Source of the DNA: Azolla caroliniana
Taxonomy: Eukaryota; Polypodiophyta
Direction of reading: 5' to 3'
Length of the DNA: 64,000 bases
Assembly (NCBI GenBank): GCA_043228905.1
Contig: JBHGNT010000011.1
Coordinates: 15,872,001-15,936,000, forward strand
The position numbers were made by a program, and so were the translations under genes. The notes under the pieces were generated by a model. That model was not told where the DNA came from. It worked only from the letters and a program-made list of their open reading frames with translations, and made no database searches. Below are positions 50,151 through 62,842 of the stretch, one piece after another (position 1 is the stretch's first letter; each line of letters opens with the position of its first letter).

Positions 50151-53100
50151 GTATGTATGTATTGTGTGCTGCATAAATATGGAAACTGAATTGAGTAAAT
50201 AGGGGAATTAAATCGTAATGAATAATAATATTATATATATATATATATACCGCATAAATCCAAGATTTTGGCATGGCGTTTCCTCTTTCTTATTCTTCTT
50301 CTTCTTTCTAAAGTTGACTGTCAATCCCCCCCCCCAACCAATTCCCTTCCTCTTCTTTTCCTCTTTTTCTTCCTTTCTGTTTTGCACGTACATTCATTCA
50401 TTCTTTACCCCTCTCTGCATCCCCATCGCTATGCATGCATGCACATAACATACATACATACATACAGGCATATACATACATATACGTAGCCGTACGTACG
50501 ACTTTTCACACGCGCGCATATATATTATATATATATATCATATATGTATATATATGTTGTATATATAACGACCAGACCACAATGCCTTTCTACGACCGGC
50601 ACCACCAAACTCTACCTTCTACGCCTAGGCCCTACTACTACTACTCACCAGGGCTACCTACCTAGTACAATTGTTCATGAATCAATAATAATAATACATA
50701 CTAAAATAATTCAGCTAGCTAACATTAAATGACAGTGAAGCTAATCCATCCATACTTCAATTCCTTTTTAATCAGTGCAAATCAAATTACACATGGGTGT
50801 ACCTAATATGTAATGTTACTCTGGCTTTATATAGGTATGAATGAATATCTATGAGTCACAACAATCAGCAGCATGTACATATATCAAGCATTAAGACTAA
50901 ACATTAATTACTACCATTAGACGGGCACATTTCTACGGGCTTTATTAAATTTTAAGTGACTATTAACATTAATCCCAGATGATCACTACAACAAAATGGG
51001 CATGGTTCAACGAGTACCCTCGAGAGACATATATATCTGGAGGATATGAAAATTGTGGGATCACTATAATGACAAAATGTAGATCGAACAGTCACGGCGA
51101 GGATTGCCGGAAATGCAAACAATCGTCATTTTGGCAATAATTGTACACAAGTTTTCATTCCCGGCAATCCTGTTGAAAGAAATCTGTCATTATTGGCATC
51201 TATCTCGAAATTATCATTTCCACAGATCTATCTAATGCCGCAGATTTCCGGACGGAACTTCCATTTGCGTAGAATTAAAAAGGAAAATTAATGGAAGATG
51301 ATGATCTTTATTGTAGAATCAATTTAAGGCATATAATCTTATTTTGAAAGTAAGTTCAAATTTGGTTTAGACACTGACAATATATATTATATTATGGCTA
51401 ATTTTCAAGAGAAAACTAGATGGGCAAAGGAATACCTGCAACCACGGCGTATAATTTGGCTGGTTTGATTACAGAAAGTTTCGCCCCTGGTGCACTTGTT
51501 ACATTAAAACAAGTTCGAGGTATTAAACGAATTTCAATGTACCTAATTTTCTTTTTTAAGGGGGTCTCAATTATGTACCTAATTTTTAGTGTAAGTTTAT
51601 GGCATAAACTACCTTTAGCTGAAGCAGCAGCATCTTAGAACTGTCACCTTGTTTTGGTCTTACTGGGATGCCGCCCCATGTTCATGGTTTTTGCCATTAG
51701 TACTCTCTCTGATCGAACTTCCACTCTTACGCAATTCAGCCCAACATGATAACCTACCTAAACTAGTAATTAATTCCTCCTCATTTGAGATTTTGCTACT
51801 TCGATCTAAATTGAAACGAATATCCAGATTTTGGTTTGAATTATAGTGATATAAATCTGATAGAAATTGCAAGCAGGTGATCATCACATTGAGATTTGAA
51901 GGTTCGATATTGTTATTAATGATCTATCCTAGAAACAGAAATGCAATTAACAATAAATATATGGGATGCTTTATCTCATATACTTCTGACATAAAATTGC
52001 AAAAAGAAAGATCCTAATGCAAAATATTGACTGTAAAAAGAAGAGGATTGGAATCCACAACGTTTTGAATGAGCCGATAGGCCATCATTGTTGGGATCCA
52101 CAGTCATTTGCAGTTCCCCAATTGCTTGCTTGCTCCTCAGGCACATTATTGACTGCAATGGGATTGAAAAATAGACCCCCATAGGAATTCTACCATTATT
52201 AGGCAAGAGGGGAGTAAGAGCTACAAGATTATAAAATAATAATACCAAAGATTGTTGTTGAGCCCAAATGGTTTGACAAATCTTATCCTTTATCTTTTTG
52301 GGGTATCCTAGAAACCTAGGCACATCAAACATAATGATATCCACGTAATGGCAGTCTTCCTATAATATATTAAATCATTGTGTACTCATGCAAGGGTAAG
52401 TATATATCAACACTGATCTCCAATCTTGGAAATTAATTAATATGTACCACTATACTGCTAATCATCTTTTATGTGTTTTAAGGTAATAATTTTGTATGTT
52501 TGAGGTATGTATGTAAGTTAGTACGTTAATTCTATGTCTATATGTTGAATCATGTATAAACTTGTGTGTCATATCTATATAAACTTGTATGTTATGTTAT
52601 GTATGCATGTACGTTTTTTGTATCTTTACATTTCTTTTTTGTTATAGTTTTTGGGTATATACTATATATTGGTCTTTTTGGTTATGTGTGTTTCATATAT
52701 ATGTTGGTCTTTTAATGTTAACTAATTTGTGTGTGTGTGTAACATGTTTCAAAACTGTGACCTATTTGTTAAAAAGAACAAGATATATATGCTGGTCTTC
52801 TTTTCGATGTGCGGTCGTGATAGGAGAATGGCATTCTAGCTTTGAATCATTGGGCACAATCCAATTACTTGGGCGTTGTTGTACCTTTGGAACTTGGCGT
52901 CACATGAAAGTTTCGTTCTATTTCCGCGCTCACATTAGCATTAGTTAACATGAAATTCAGGGAATTGGTGAGCATCTTTTGAGAAGATAGGATTGTTGTG
53001 GAGAACACTTTCATTTGGCACAAGTGTGCTGTTTATTAAATGCCAAGTAAAAGCAAATCACTTCCTTGATATTTTACACTGAATCTAGCTAGATAAATAT

Positions 53101-56100
53101 AGTAGAGGTTGGAACTTGGAATATCCACTTGGGGTATGAAGCAAAAGAAAGTACGGAGTACATTGAACATTGGAATTGGAAAGGCAGCCCACAAGAATTA
53201 TATTCTTGCCTTTAAGACAAATTAGGAAACAGAAGAATAAAGGAGACGAAAGAAATGTTAGAAGCAAATGTATATATCCCCCGCAAGAAAACAAAACAGA
53301 AAAGAAGAAAACACCATAGGGGCTCCTATTCCCTAGAAACTTGAGGGGGTGGGCCAGGCCCAGAATTCTCTTCCCTCTCTTTTTTTAACCCCTAGTAGTT
53401 TCAATATTCATGTGGCATTGTGTAATTGGGACAAAACCTCAAGTTTAATTTCTTGATCAATCATTTTTTAGTACATGTGATTGCTTTAAGTTGACAATGC
53501 CAAACCCAAACTTAACGAATCGTGTATCTAGCTTAACTAACTCCTTCAAATTCAGTAACATGTGAAAACGCTAAATAGTCAAATATTTATACCCAACCTC
53601 GTGTCATCTTCGACCACGTAATTTTACGACTAGCCCTTGCTTGTCTTCTATAGAAAATGCCACTACATTAACTACAATTGAGTTTGCTAGCTAACAACCC
53701 CCCCCCCAAGTGCCCACCTTGCAACAACTAAGCTCGCAAGTGTGGTGAACATAATGATGTAACTAGCTAGCTAGTAGCATTAGTAGTAAAAATTGATCCA
53801 CATTAACTAGCTTTGCTTTAATTGTACAGATTGCTTACAAATTATTGGCACGATAATCATTATTGCATTATTAGTTGAGCAACATTCAACGTTAATTGGT
53901 TGTCATATATTAATTATACTTTGATGTCATCATACTATCCACGATACCTAGTTATATATATACACTAGTCACATCAACTAGTCTACATTTACATTATCAT
54001 TTTCATCTATTTCTTATTATTGGACATGTTTACGATCAATTGTTAAGCACCGATAACAAACACTTTGTTGCTTTGGCATATTAAACGAAAAGTTGCTATC
54101 AGTGTATCACAACTTCTCGCTTCTAGTATTAGCTATTAACAATGATCATTCAAATGTCCTTGAAGTCGTCATCAATTGTTAGGATTTTTAGTGTGAGATC
54201 ATAGATGATGTGGATCTCCATCTACATGTGTACATGAACTATTTTACGTCAAGTAAATGCAACAATTTGCTTTATAATCTTTACGCTAAACATGGTCACC
54301 ATCATGGATGCCCCAATGGTGCTAGCATTTGCTTGTGTTTTCCATAAAAGTCGGCAAATTGACTGTTATCATTAGGTAGTATCTTGTTGAATTTTATTTT
54401 CAAAATTTTCACATTTATTACAATATTTCTAAATTTTAGGCCAGCATGATGAAATAGTCACTCTTTAATATTGCCAAAATTTGCATGCATTGCTAACACC
54501 TATACGAACAATTTTGCTCTAAACCAAAAAGCAGTCAAAACAATGAGCACCCCGAAAATGTCGAGCAAAAGTACCACCATTTCTAGTGCTTTTAATGCCA
54601 AATACTCAAAATAATTTAAGCTTAAGTGTTAACCTTTTATTGTACAAAACACACAAGTGAACAGAGATATAAAACGACAACGAAATTGATTTTCGCTATA
54701 AAGACATATTTGTATTACAAGAGTTACTCACCATTAACTAATGCCAATCCAAATTGTAAATAAAAAACCATCTTACAAATATTGGGGAAAACCTATACTG
54801 CATTACATTATTGATCCCTAACAGTATCTACCACAATCTCACGCATTGTATCAAAATTAGCATAGATGTTATCTTTGTCGTTATTTACAACAGCCATGTG
54901 GTCTTCGATACATGTTTCATCATGCATTTGGACCATCCAAAAAACATAACAAACAATCTCACGAGATAAATGGAGGCAAATAACCAAAACTTCTAACCAT
55001 CCAATATTTGTTGCAAATATTCATGAATGCATATGTTGATTGATTTGGTATCATCAATTAACAAAATTATTAAAAAAGGAGTGACTAACTCTCAAGTTGT
55101 GCAATTATCTTACTTATTGACAATTGGGTGAATGAAGAAGAGATAGTGTAAGTATGTATCAACAATTTGTCATAACTATCTAGCTCGCTAAGAATGGTCA
55201 TCATTATGAGACATGTGCTAGCCTTACCATCCAACATACATTCACGGTTTTGCTCGTTGAAGAGAAATACAATGGAAACAACAAGCACTAAGCTTAGAAA
55301 GCCAAATTGCTCCCACAACGATGGTCATGGAGGATGGAGAGGAAGACAATCAACTAACTCCACAATCAAAGAGTGGAATGATGGACGAGTTTGATATTTT
55401 AATTCATGAGATATATTGGACTTCCAATTCCGGGGAAAAACTAGAAACAAAAGAGGAAACTTTGCCAACATGGGGAGTTTTTATGGCAAAGTAACCCACC
55501 AAAGCAAACCAAAGTGTTGATATTGGGGTAAGCTCAATCCCTTATCAAGGTGGATTTTCGTAAAACAAATAGTGATGTCTCCAATAACTCGAAACTTAGT
55601 AACTACGTCGTCAAATTTTGATAATGCCACTTACGATAAAGTGTTCGTTGTTCAAAATGAGTCATAAAACCTATTCTATGATAGTGAATTGTTGTTGGTC
55701 CACTAACATCTGGTTGTCAATACTAGGTGTCCAACCATACATCAAATCATGGAGAATTGGTTTTGCAAATATTAGTGAATATTGAACTACCCAACTAGGT
55801 GGAGAGGAGTTATGATTTGACTCGTCCAAAGGCTACAACAATTGAATACTTTGCCAAAGTGGATATTTGACTAAATGAAACAACAATTGAAATACACATT
55901 ACCAACCCAACCATGAGTATGATGAGCGGGCGTGGAGAGTCATTAAAGTATTCGCTAGTTTAAACATGGCATGGCTCAATGCAACACGATATTCATGTGA
56001 CACAATGTGGTTTAGCTTAATACAACACTCAATGGACATGCTCAATGAGTCATCAAGCAAACGAGCTTCAGGAAAAAAACCCTAAGTGGGAGGTATGTTT

Positions 56101-59100
56101 GGCGACTTGCTTGATTGCTCACTTGACAACACATTCAATGACAGAATTGTGGGTTTCATTGATTAGTGTGACATATGCAAATTGGTGTGGGCACTCACTC
56201 TACATTGTATACTCGATCATGTTCCTTGAACAAAGGAAAGGCAAAGATGCTTGAACATTATGATGAAGACCGTCTCTGCTCCAACTAAGATATCTTGGAA
56301 TGCTAGCCCAATAACTCTACAGCTCATATCAATCCTTATATGGTGTGTTGATTATGCAAACACTCAAAAGTAAAGAGAGCCCAAAAAAAGGAAAGTGAAT
56401 ATTTTACCTTACTTAAGAAATGAATATGATCACCTAGGTCACGCATAATTATTCCATGGCATAACACTATTGTCTTTTTTTATGATGATAGTGGCCACCC
56501 TCAAGTTGGAAAGCTTTACAAAAGTGAGCTACAACCCCCCAATGGTAGAGGACATGCATGAGGAGATGTAGGCTCTCTACAACAATGGAATATAGAACCA
56601 TGTCTTGACCTTGTCATATTTGCACCAATCACTAGATGGTGGACATCTTCACAAAATAATGGCTCTCAACACAACAAAGATCATATAACTTTCAATATCA
56701 TATGACCTACATCTATCTCATTCACTAAACGTTGGTGCCAACTACCCACCTTGTGTATGAGCTTACACTCCTTGGGACACGTGTATAAAGTCCACTTTTG
56801 CACTAAATGTATAGGAGTTTCTCTTTGTATTGAATGATGTGGATATTGTATGATACTCCATGCGTTCTCATATAAGGATATATTGGTTTACACTTCTCTG
56901 TGAAGTACAATTTTCTTTACAAAAATTTTGAATTTGATATTCTTCCTCAATGAGAGGTTTGCCCTATCACTACAAGCAACTACCATGTAGAATTATAAAA
57001 CATAAACAATACTCTCCCGATTAATCAGTGAGCTCACATCAGTGAGCTCACAATCACACTAGTTGTCCGGCCTATGAAGACCCAATGCCAATCTACCAAT
57101 CATTAATGGTAGTGAGCTACTACTTGATGATGATAAACATTGAAACCTTAACATTCTAGATGACATCATTCATACAACAATTCGAGATTCCCTAAAACAA
57201 CAAACCTCTTCATTTGATCAACTATAAATCCAACTATGCAGTGTGACACTCATGCCTACCATCATTTCTCACCCCAATGGGTTGTTGACAAGACCTTGCT
57301 TCAACACCAATATTTAATCCAAACTCAATAATTTTTTGGAACATTTTCCAATCCATAACCTTCACTTCGCATCTCGAAAATATCTTTGCATAAGTTTCTT
57401 AAAGCTCACGAACGAGGATCTAGTTCAATATTTGTAGTTCACATCCAACCTTGACTCATAATGCATTTGCAAAATCTACTACCAAACTCCCTAAGGAGTA
57501 TCATGATTTCCAAGCTATCAAGCTTCACAATTCAACCTTGACTCATAATGCACTTGCAAAATCTACTACCAAACTCCCTAGGGAGTATCATGATTTCCAA
57601 GCTATCAAGCTTCAAAAGAGCCATTTTTATGAAGAGTTATTGATGTCCAATCCAAGATGATATTTGTCCCATATATTGCTTCTCACTTGTAGAACTAGAA
57701 GTTGGAGGTTTTATGGGATTATGTTAAAGAGTGAATTTAATCATCGATTTCATCTAGGATTTCCAATCATATGCTAGAAAAATTATCTTCTTCAATAAGG
57801 ACATTTCTTTGCCATCTGGTTTTGATCATCTTGGCCTCAACAAAATTATTGAGTCCAAAATTCAAAATGGTATCCACTTCCTCTTATCGCATAATTGTTG
57901 GAAAACCTCTAAGGGGTGTGCTATTTCATGAATATTGATGTTCATGATGCCAACAACCTTAACTCTGATTTGTGAAGGTGATTAGAAGACAAAGTTTTTT
58001 ACTCATTATGGCCATTTTGGGTACACAAGTATCCCTTTTGTGTGTAGCGTGGTGAGTGGACTAAAGCATTTCACTAAATCTTTGTCTTAGTCATCCAAAC
58101 AAAAAACCTATCTTTAGTAGAGTTCTCAATTACTTAAGAAGAAAACATTATACACAATAAGCTTCTTATGGGAGCAATTACACCTCTTCAAACACTCCAG
58201 GCAAAAACTTGCACCACTGTAAAATCCAACCTTAAATATCAGTGGACCCATTAATGCGTTCATAAGATAACAGTTCATGCATTTCCCAATAGATGTGCTT
58301 ATAAAATTAACCATTCACATGCATCAAGAAAGAAGAGACGAGCATTTTAGTTCCAATCTATAGATATTGCATTAAAAAATCAGAAGTAAATCAAAGAAGT
58401 ACAGCCACACACCATGCGTATATGTAAAACTAGATAGAGGACATGGTGATCCTCTTGAACCCGAATGTCATCCAATACAATATGACCCAGATGTAATCAT
58501 TCTGTTGAAGTTTATCATCTAATAGTATATGATTCGATGGGTATACTCGAGGTGTATCCAACAAGAAAATATCATCTGATACCATATGCCTTGATACAAG
58601 TATGGATATATGAAATCTCTCCAGCTAAAATAAGCATATACTTCTTTCAACTATGATCATGATGATGATGCCAATGCATATGTCTTCAAATGATGATCTT
58701 ATTATGATTGATCCACAGAAGCATAGGCTACTATATAACTTGATGGGTATATATAAAAATATATGAAAGATTTCTGACAGCAATCTCGTGAAAATTCGTA
58801 CAATAAATTATTGAATGATGACAAATTTCTTCATATGATGATGATGATTGATCCCCAATACATCTGATAAACTATGACTCTACGAATAATAGAACCCATC
58901 CAACAAAAAAAACACAGCAATTTATTGGATGATCCAATGGGAGTATACGGAACAATTTTGACAAAAAATCATACACGGACTCTTGAATGATTTGTGGGTA
59001 TATATGTGTGTGTACATGAAATCTTTATAAACGAAAATTGTATAAGTTGAAGCCACCAAGCTTCACATGATGATGATTGATAGATTTGAAGTGATTCGAG

Positions 59101-59118
59101 ATCTTACCTTTCTCTCCA
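50151..59118. other. Nine-kb spacer without a recognisable gene
   Basis: TA-rich microsatellites lie at 50230 and 50520. A CACTA-like terminus and an inverted repeat lie at 50986-51171. A C-run is at 53700. An in-frame duplication lies at 57451-57615. No frame longer than about 122 codons and no family I can name. Most of it is probably decayed transposons. Confidence 0.6.
57451..57615 (+). repeat. 87-bp in-frame tandem duplication
   Basis: Two copies starting TTGACTCATAATGCA at 57451 and 57538 inside one open + frame, encoding AKSTTKLP[KR]EYHDFQAIKL twice. The surrounding sequence has stops and no recognised domain. Confidence 0.85.
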
Positions 59119-59844
59119 TCAAAGAGAGGGTTTGGGGTTTTCTTCTTCTTTTTCTGGGTCAGATTCCAGATCGAGGCGAGCGGCATCTTTAGCCCAATCG
59201 ACAATCAAGTTCACTTCAGACTCTGAGTTCGATTCATCGTCATCATCGTCATGGCGCATCTCCATAGTACGAAGGCTACTATGTTTGTAACCTGAAGAAA
59301 ATTTACTGCCACCCGATTTCTTCTTCTCGAGGCGAACCAAATCCGCGACGGATGCAAGGAGCTTTCCCACATCGTCTTCATCATTGCCCACAACAAGAGA
59401 TGGGGCATCAGGGTTCCCGGATCCAGGGCGATTTTGGGAGTGGAGACCTACAGTATTAGGATTAGGGACACCGGGGTGGTTTTTGGAGAAACCAGTGGTT
59501 TTCAAGGCAGCAAGGCGAGCCGCGAGGTCAGAGCCGAGGACTTCATCAGGATCATCTAAAATTGAAGAAGAATTTCTTGATGGAGCAGGGGGGGTCTTTA
59601 TGACATTAGGAATGGTGGAATTAGAGTTAGTATTACTACTGCGAGGTGTGGGAGGCGGAGCTTTCAAGCGTTGGAAACGAGCGAAAAGATCATCGCATCT
59701 GTTATCGTCCACTGCTACTTCAAAAGATGCAGACGAAGAAGAAGAAGAAGAAGAAGCCATGAAAGGAACCCTGAGCTTTAACAGAGCTTCATCTCCGTAT
59801 TGCTCTAACAATTCCCTCACTCTGTCATGGTCGTCATCGCCCAT
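59119..59844 (-). CDS. Acidic plant protein of unknown function, 241 aa
   Basis: Starts at ATG 59844 (MGDDDHDRVRELLEQYGDEA) and ends at TGA 59119. The upstream in-frame continuation to 60144 is repeat-rich (Arg and Ser runs from TTC/CTA triplets) and is probably leader. Short conserved-looking helices occur at intervals: RVRELLEQYGDEALLKL, CDDLFARFQRLKAP, GSDLAARLAALKTTG, DDVGKLLASVADLVRLEKKK and VNLIVDWAKDAARLD, linked by Ser/Pro/Asp-rich disordered stretches. I do not recognise the family. A good donor (GTAAGA) 10 bases after the stop suggests an intron in the 3' UTR, or an alternative C-terminus if a donor before the stop is used. Confidence 0.65.
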   Translation of the reverse strand: MGDDDHDRVRELLEQYGDEALLKLRVPFMASSSSSSSSASFEVAVDDNRCDDLFARFQRLKAPPPTPRSSNTNSNSTIPNVIKTPPAPSRNSSSILDDPDEVLGSDLAARLAALKTTGFSKNHPGVPNPNTVGLHSQNRPGSGNPDAPSLVVGNDEDDVGKLLASVADLVRLEKKKSGGSKFSSGYKHSSLRTMEMRHDDDDDESNSESEVNLIVDWAKDAARLDLESDPEKEEENPKPSL

Positions 59845-59951
59845 GTTCTTTCTCTTCTCCTTCTTCGTCTTGCTTCTTCTTCTTCTTCTTCTTCTTCTTC
59901 TACTACTACTACTACTACTTCCCCCTGTCTCTGTTCTGTTCTGTCTATCCT

Positions 59952-60121
59952 CAAGCCATACCCACACAAAAGACTCTTGACCACGTGGCACTTGTGAACA
60001 TTGACTATTGACAATTGACCCGAACTGTCCCCCCCCCCCCCCCCCTAAAGCCATACCGATACAAAAGATTCTTGACCACGCTGCACTTGTGGACATTGAC
60101 AATTGACAATTGACCGGAACG
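59952..60121. repeat. Tandem duplication around a poly-C run
   Basis: Segments 59952-60027 and 60048-60121 are diverged copies (AAGCCATACC, CTTGACCACG, TTGACAATTGACC), separated by an uninterrupted C-run at about 60029-60045. They lie upstream of the acidic-protein gene. Confidence 0.88.
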
Positions 60122-60149
60122 TGGTCTATAGGATTGGCCTTCATTACGT

Positions 60150-62837
60150 CTTCATCCTTCGTTGTAGCCCATCCGGACGAGTTTGTACCATGGCAACATG
60201 GACACGTCTTTGCCTGACCATACCATTAACCATTTCAATCACACATATGTTTGTCAAAATGACCTCTTCGAGAAGAAAATGGCAACTCATCACGAGAGAG
60301 TCTAATGCTACTTCATGTGACTCAAGAGTGAATCATCAACATATATAGAACTTGTAATGGAGTATATTATCAACAAATATGAAGCAATATGAGTAGGTTT
60401 CAAGATCACTCTCTATGAAGCTTCAACAAGGAGACACTTGACATCATAGTATGTAATACACTCAAATGCATTGGCAAACATTCTTTTTCATACGAATGCG
60501 TATGTTATCAAAACATTCGTATGTTTTTTCTTTACACTTTTTACCTTATAACAAATAATGAATACAAAAGTATGGTATTAACCATACTTTGAGGGTGTTT
60601 ACCATACTCAAATGATTGAAAATCACAAATGTGAATGCACGTATGGTTCACGCTATGCTTGACATATTGCAATGGCTAGTTTTCCCACATATATACTCAA
60701 TGACTATTGCCTTCGTTTGTATTTCATACAATAACAAAATAGGGGAGAGGAGACAGGAACAAGCATTGCAGTTTGATAGAAGGAAGATTTATAAAGAAAT
60801 GTTCCCTTTACAAGGAGTCCAAACGACAAGACACCCTTGCACTTAAACGATGTATCTTGATCTCCTCAGTTTTGGCCCTCATAGAATACGTGGATCTCTC
60901 GATGTGTTGATTAATCTCTCGGTAATTCAAGCTTCATAAGAAGTCTTGCACAAATAGACTCCCCACCATTGGTATAATGATTCCCTAAAAACAACACCTC
61001 ATGCAACGCACCCATTCAAACTAGATTGTGACTTTTGATCTTCCCATGATTATATATGTAACCACCATCTATCCATTGACACGGTTCCAATACTTAATTT
61101 TGTTTGTCATCCAATGTTGTATAAAGTATCACATGGTTTATTAATTAGAAAAGGAAGAACATTGTATCATGGGTAAAGCACGCCACTCAACAAAATACTC
61201 ATTAGGCTTATAAACATTATAAGATGTGTGTTGTGTTGTTACTCTCGAAGACTGATATAAATTGTATGTTGTGACCTTGTGAAGTTAGGCACTTTGAGTG
61301 TTGGGAATGTTCCCAATTTGTTGTTTATTGGATATTTTGGATCATTTGTTATTCTTGGAAAGTTTGGAGATGTGGCATATCATTTGGATTATCCAGGTAT
61401 AGATTGGTTCATCCTACTTTTCATGCTAGTTGTCAAAAACAGAGCATTGATCATAATTCCTTTATTATTTCTCTGAATGTTGTGCAACCCAATTTCCAAT
61501 ATAAATATGTTTTATTATTGTGAATGTTGGCACGCATGTTACCATGTATACTACTAGATGAACCAAAATAAGTTATGGATTTGAATGAGAGGAAAACCAA
61601 ACAAGTTCTCCCAAAGGGAAAAGATTCAACATTATTCAACCATTATTTTTGCAAATTTGTTTTTTTGTGAATGAAAACCTTTCTCCGAGGTAGGAGCACA
61701 TGAGGACTATGGTCCTCTTCAAATTATGCGACCGTGATATATGTACACTTATATGAAGATTTGGGGTTGATAATAGATACGTTAGATACGTAGCCTTAGG
61801 GGTTTTCATAGTTTTTTATCGAAATATCATCTTGATTTTTCATATAATTATATGCAAGTCTTTAATACAAAGGATCAATATATGTTGGATTTGTAGTGCC
61901 CTACTCCATTGAAACATTTATTGCAAACGACTCATATGAAAAGATGTCACATTTACCACATAACCTCAATGCAAATATTAGCAAGGAATAGCTCAAACAC
62001 AAGTCTTGATGTTCAAAAATCACATAAAGCCCTTTGAGTTGCGGCATTGATGGATGATTGGAGATAATGAACCAGAGCTCTGGATTCAAGATTGAATACC
62101 ACCAAGTAAGCTAAACAACAAATGAAACCCTCTCCTAAGTATAATTTTTACCTTGTAATTGACATAAGTATCGACAAATAAAAAACTAAAACGACATTTG
62201 TGCAAATGAAATGATATTGTGCATTTGTGTATATTTGATTCCAAGCTAGTAAGCATGATGTATATGGATGATTTCAAGGACATTACTTTACGCATCGTGT
62301 GAACTTTAGGGGTAGTAAAAAAAGAACACTCCTTGTAATATATGGGGTTCATTTAATGGACCTTAAATTTTGATTAGAGAATCATTGTGTTCTAGTCTTT
62401 AATCATTTCCTTCTCCCACAAGATATAACCAGGAAATGATCGAGCAAATTTGTTGCATTTTGCACACATCATGCTCAACTATTCAATCTTCCTCATCTCA
62501 TGACATCCTTCGTACAAAAGCATTCGGACATAATAGACACTCTATTGAAATCATTTGGCTATATATTTCATACCTTGTATTAATGTAGAAACATCAAAAA
62601 ATTGAAGCTTGGTTTGTTTACTTTATCGGCAAAGGGCGTTTCAGACAATATTCAGGGGCATAAAGGTTCCGAGTATTTTCAATACAGCTTCGCTAGAAAT
62701 CTAGATGTATGAGAACAATCGACTTCAAACACAAGATATGAGCCATTGTATCTAGGATGTTTGAACATTGAGTAGTGTTTGTGTGCTTGTGGAATACTGT
62801 CTAGATAGATGTCCGAGCCCAAAACTTGAGAGATCAT
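60150..62837. other. Spacer without a recognisable gene
   Basis: AT-rich DNA with only short frames, none of a family I can name. Confidence 0.6.
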
Positions 62838-62842
62838 AGTTT

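Noticed and set aside
49792-50274. Minus-strand frame of 160 codons with Ser-Leu and Thr-His runs
   Set aside because: Pure GA and GT microsatellite translation, not a protein.
59384-59980. Plus-strand frame of 198 codons
   Set aside because: Antisense to the acidic-protein gene; its Leu and Glu runs come from triplet repeats.
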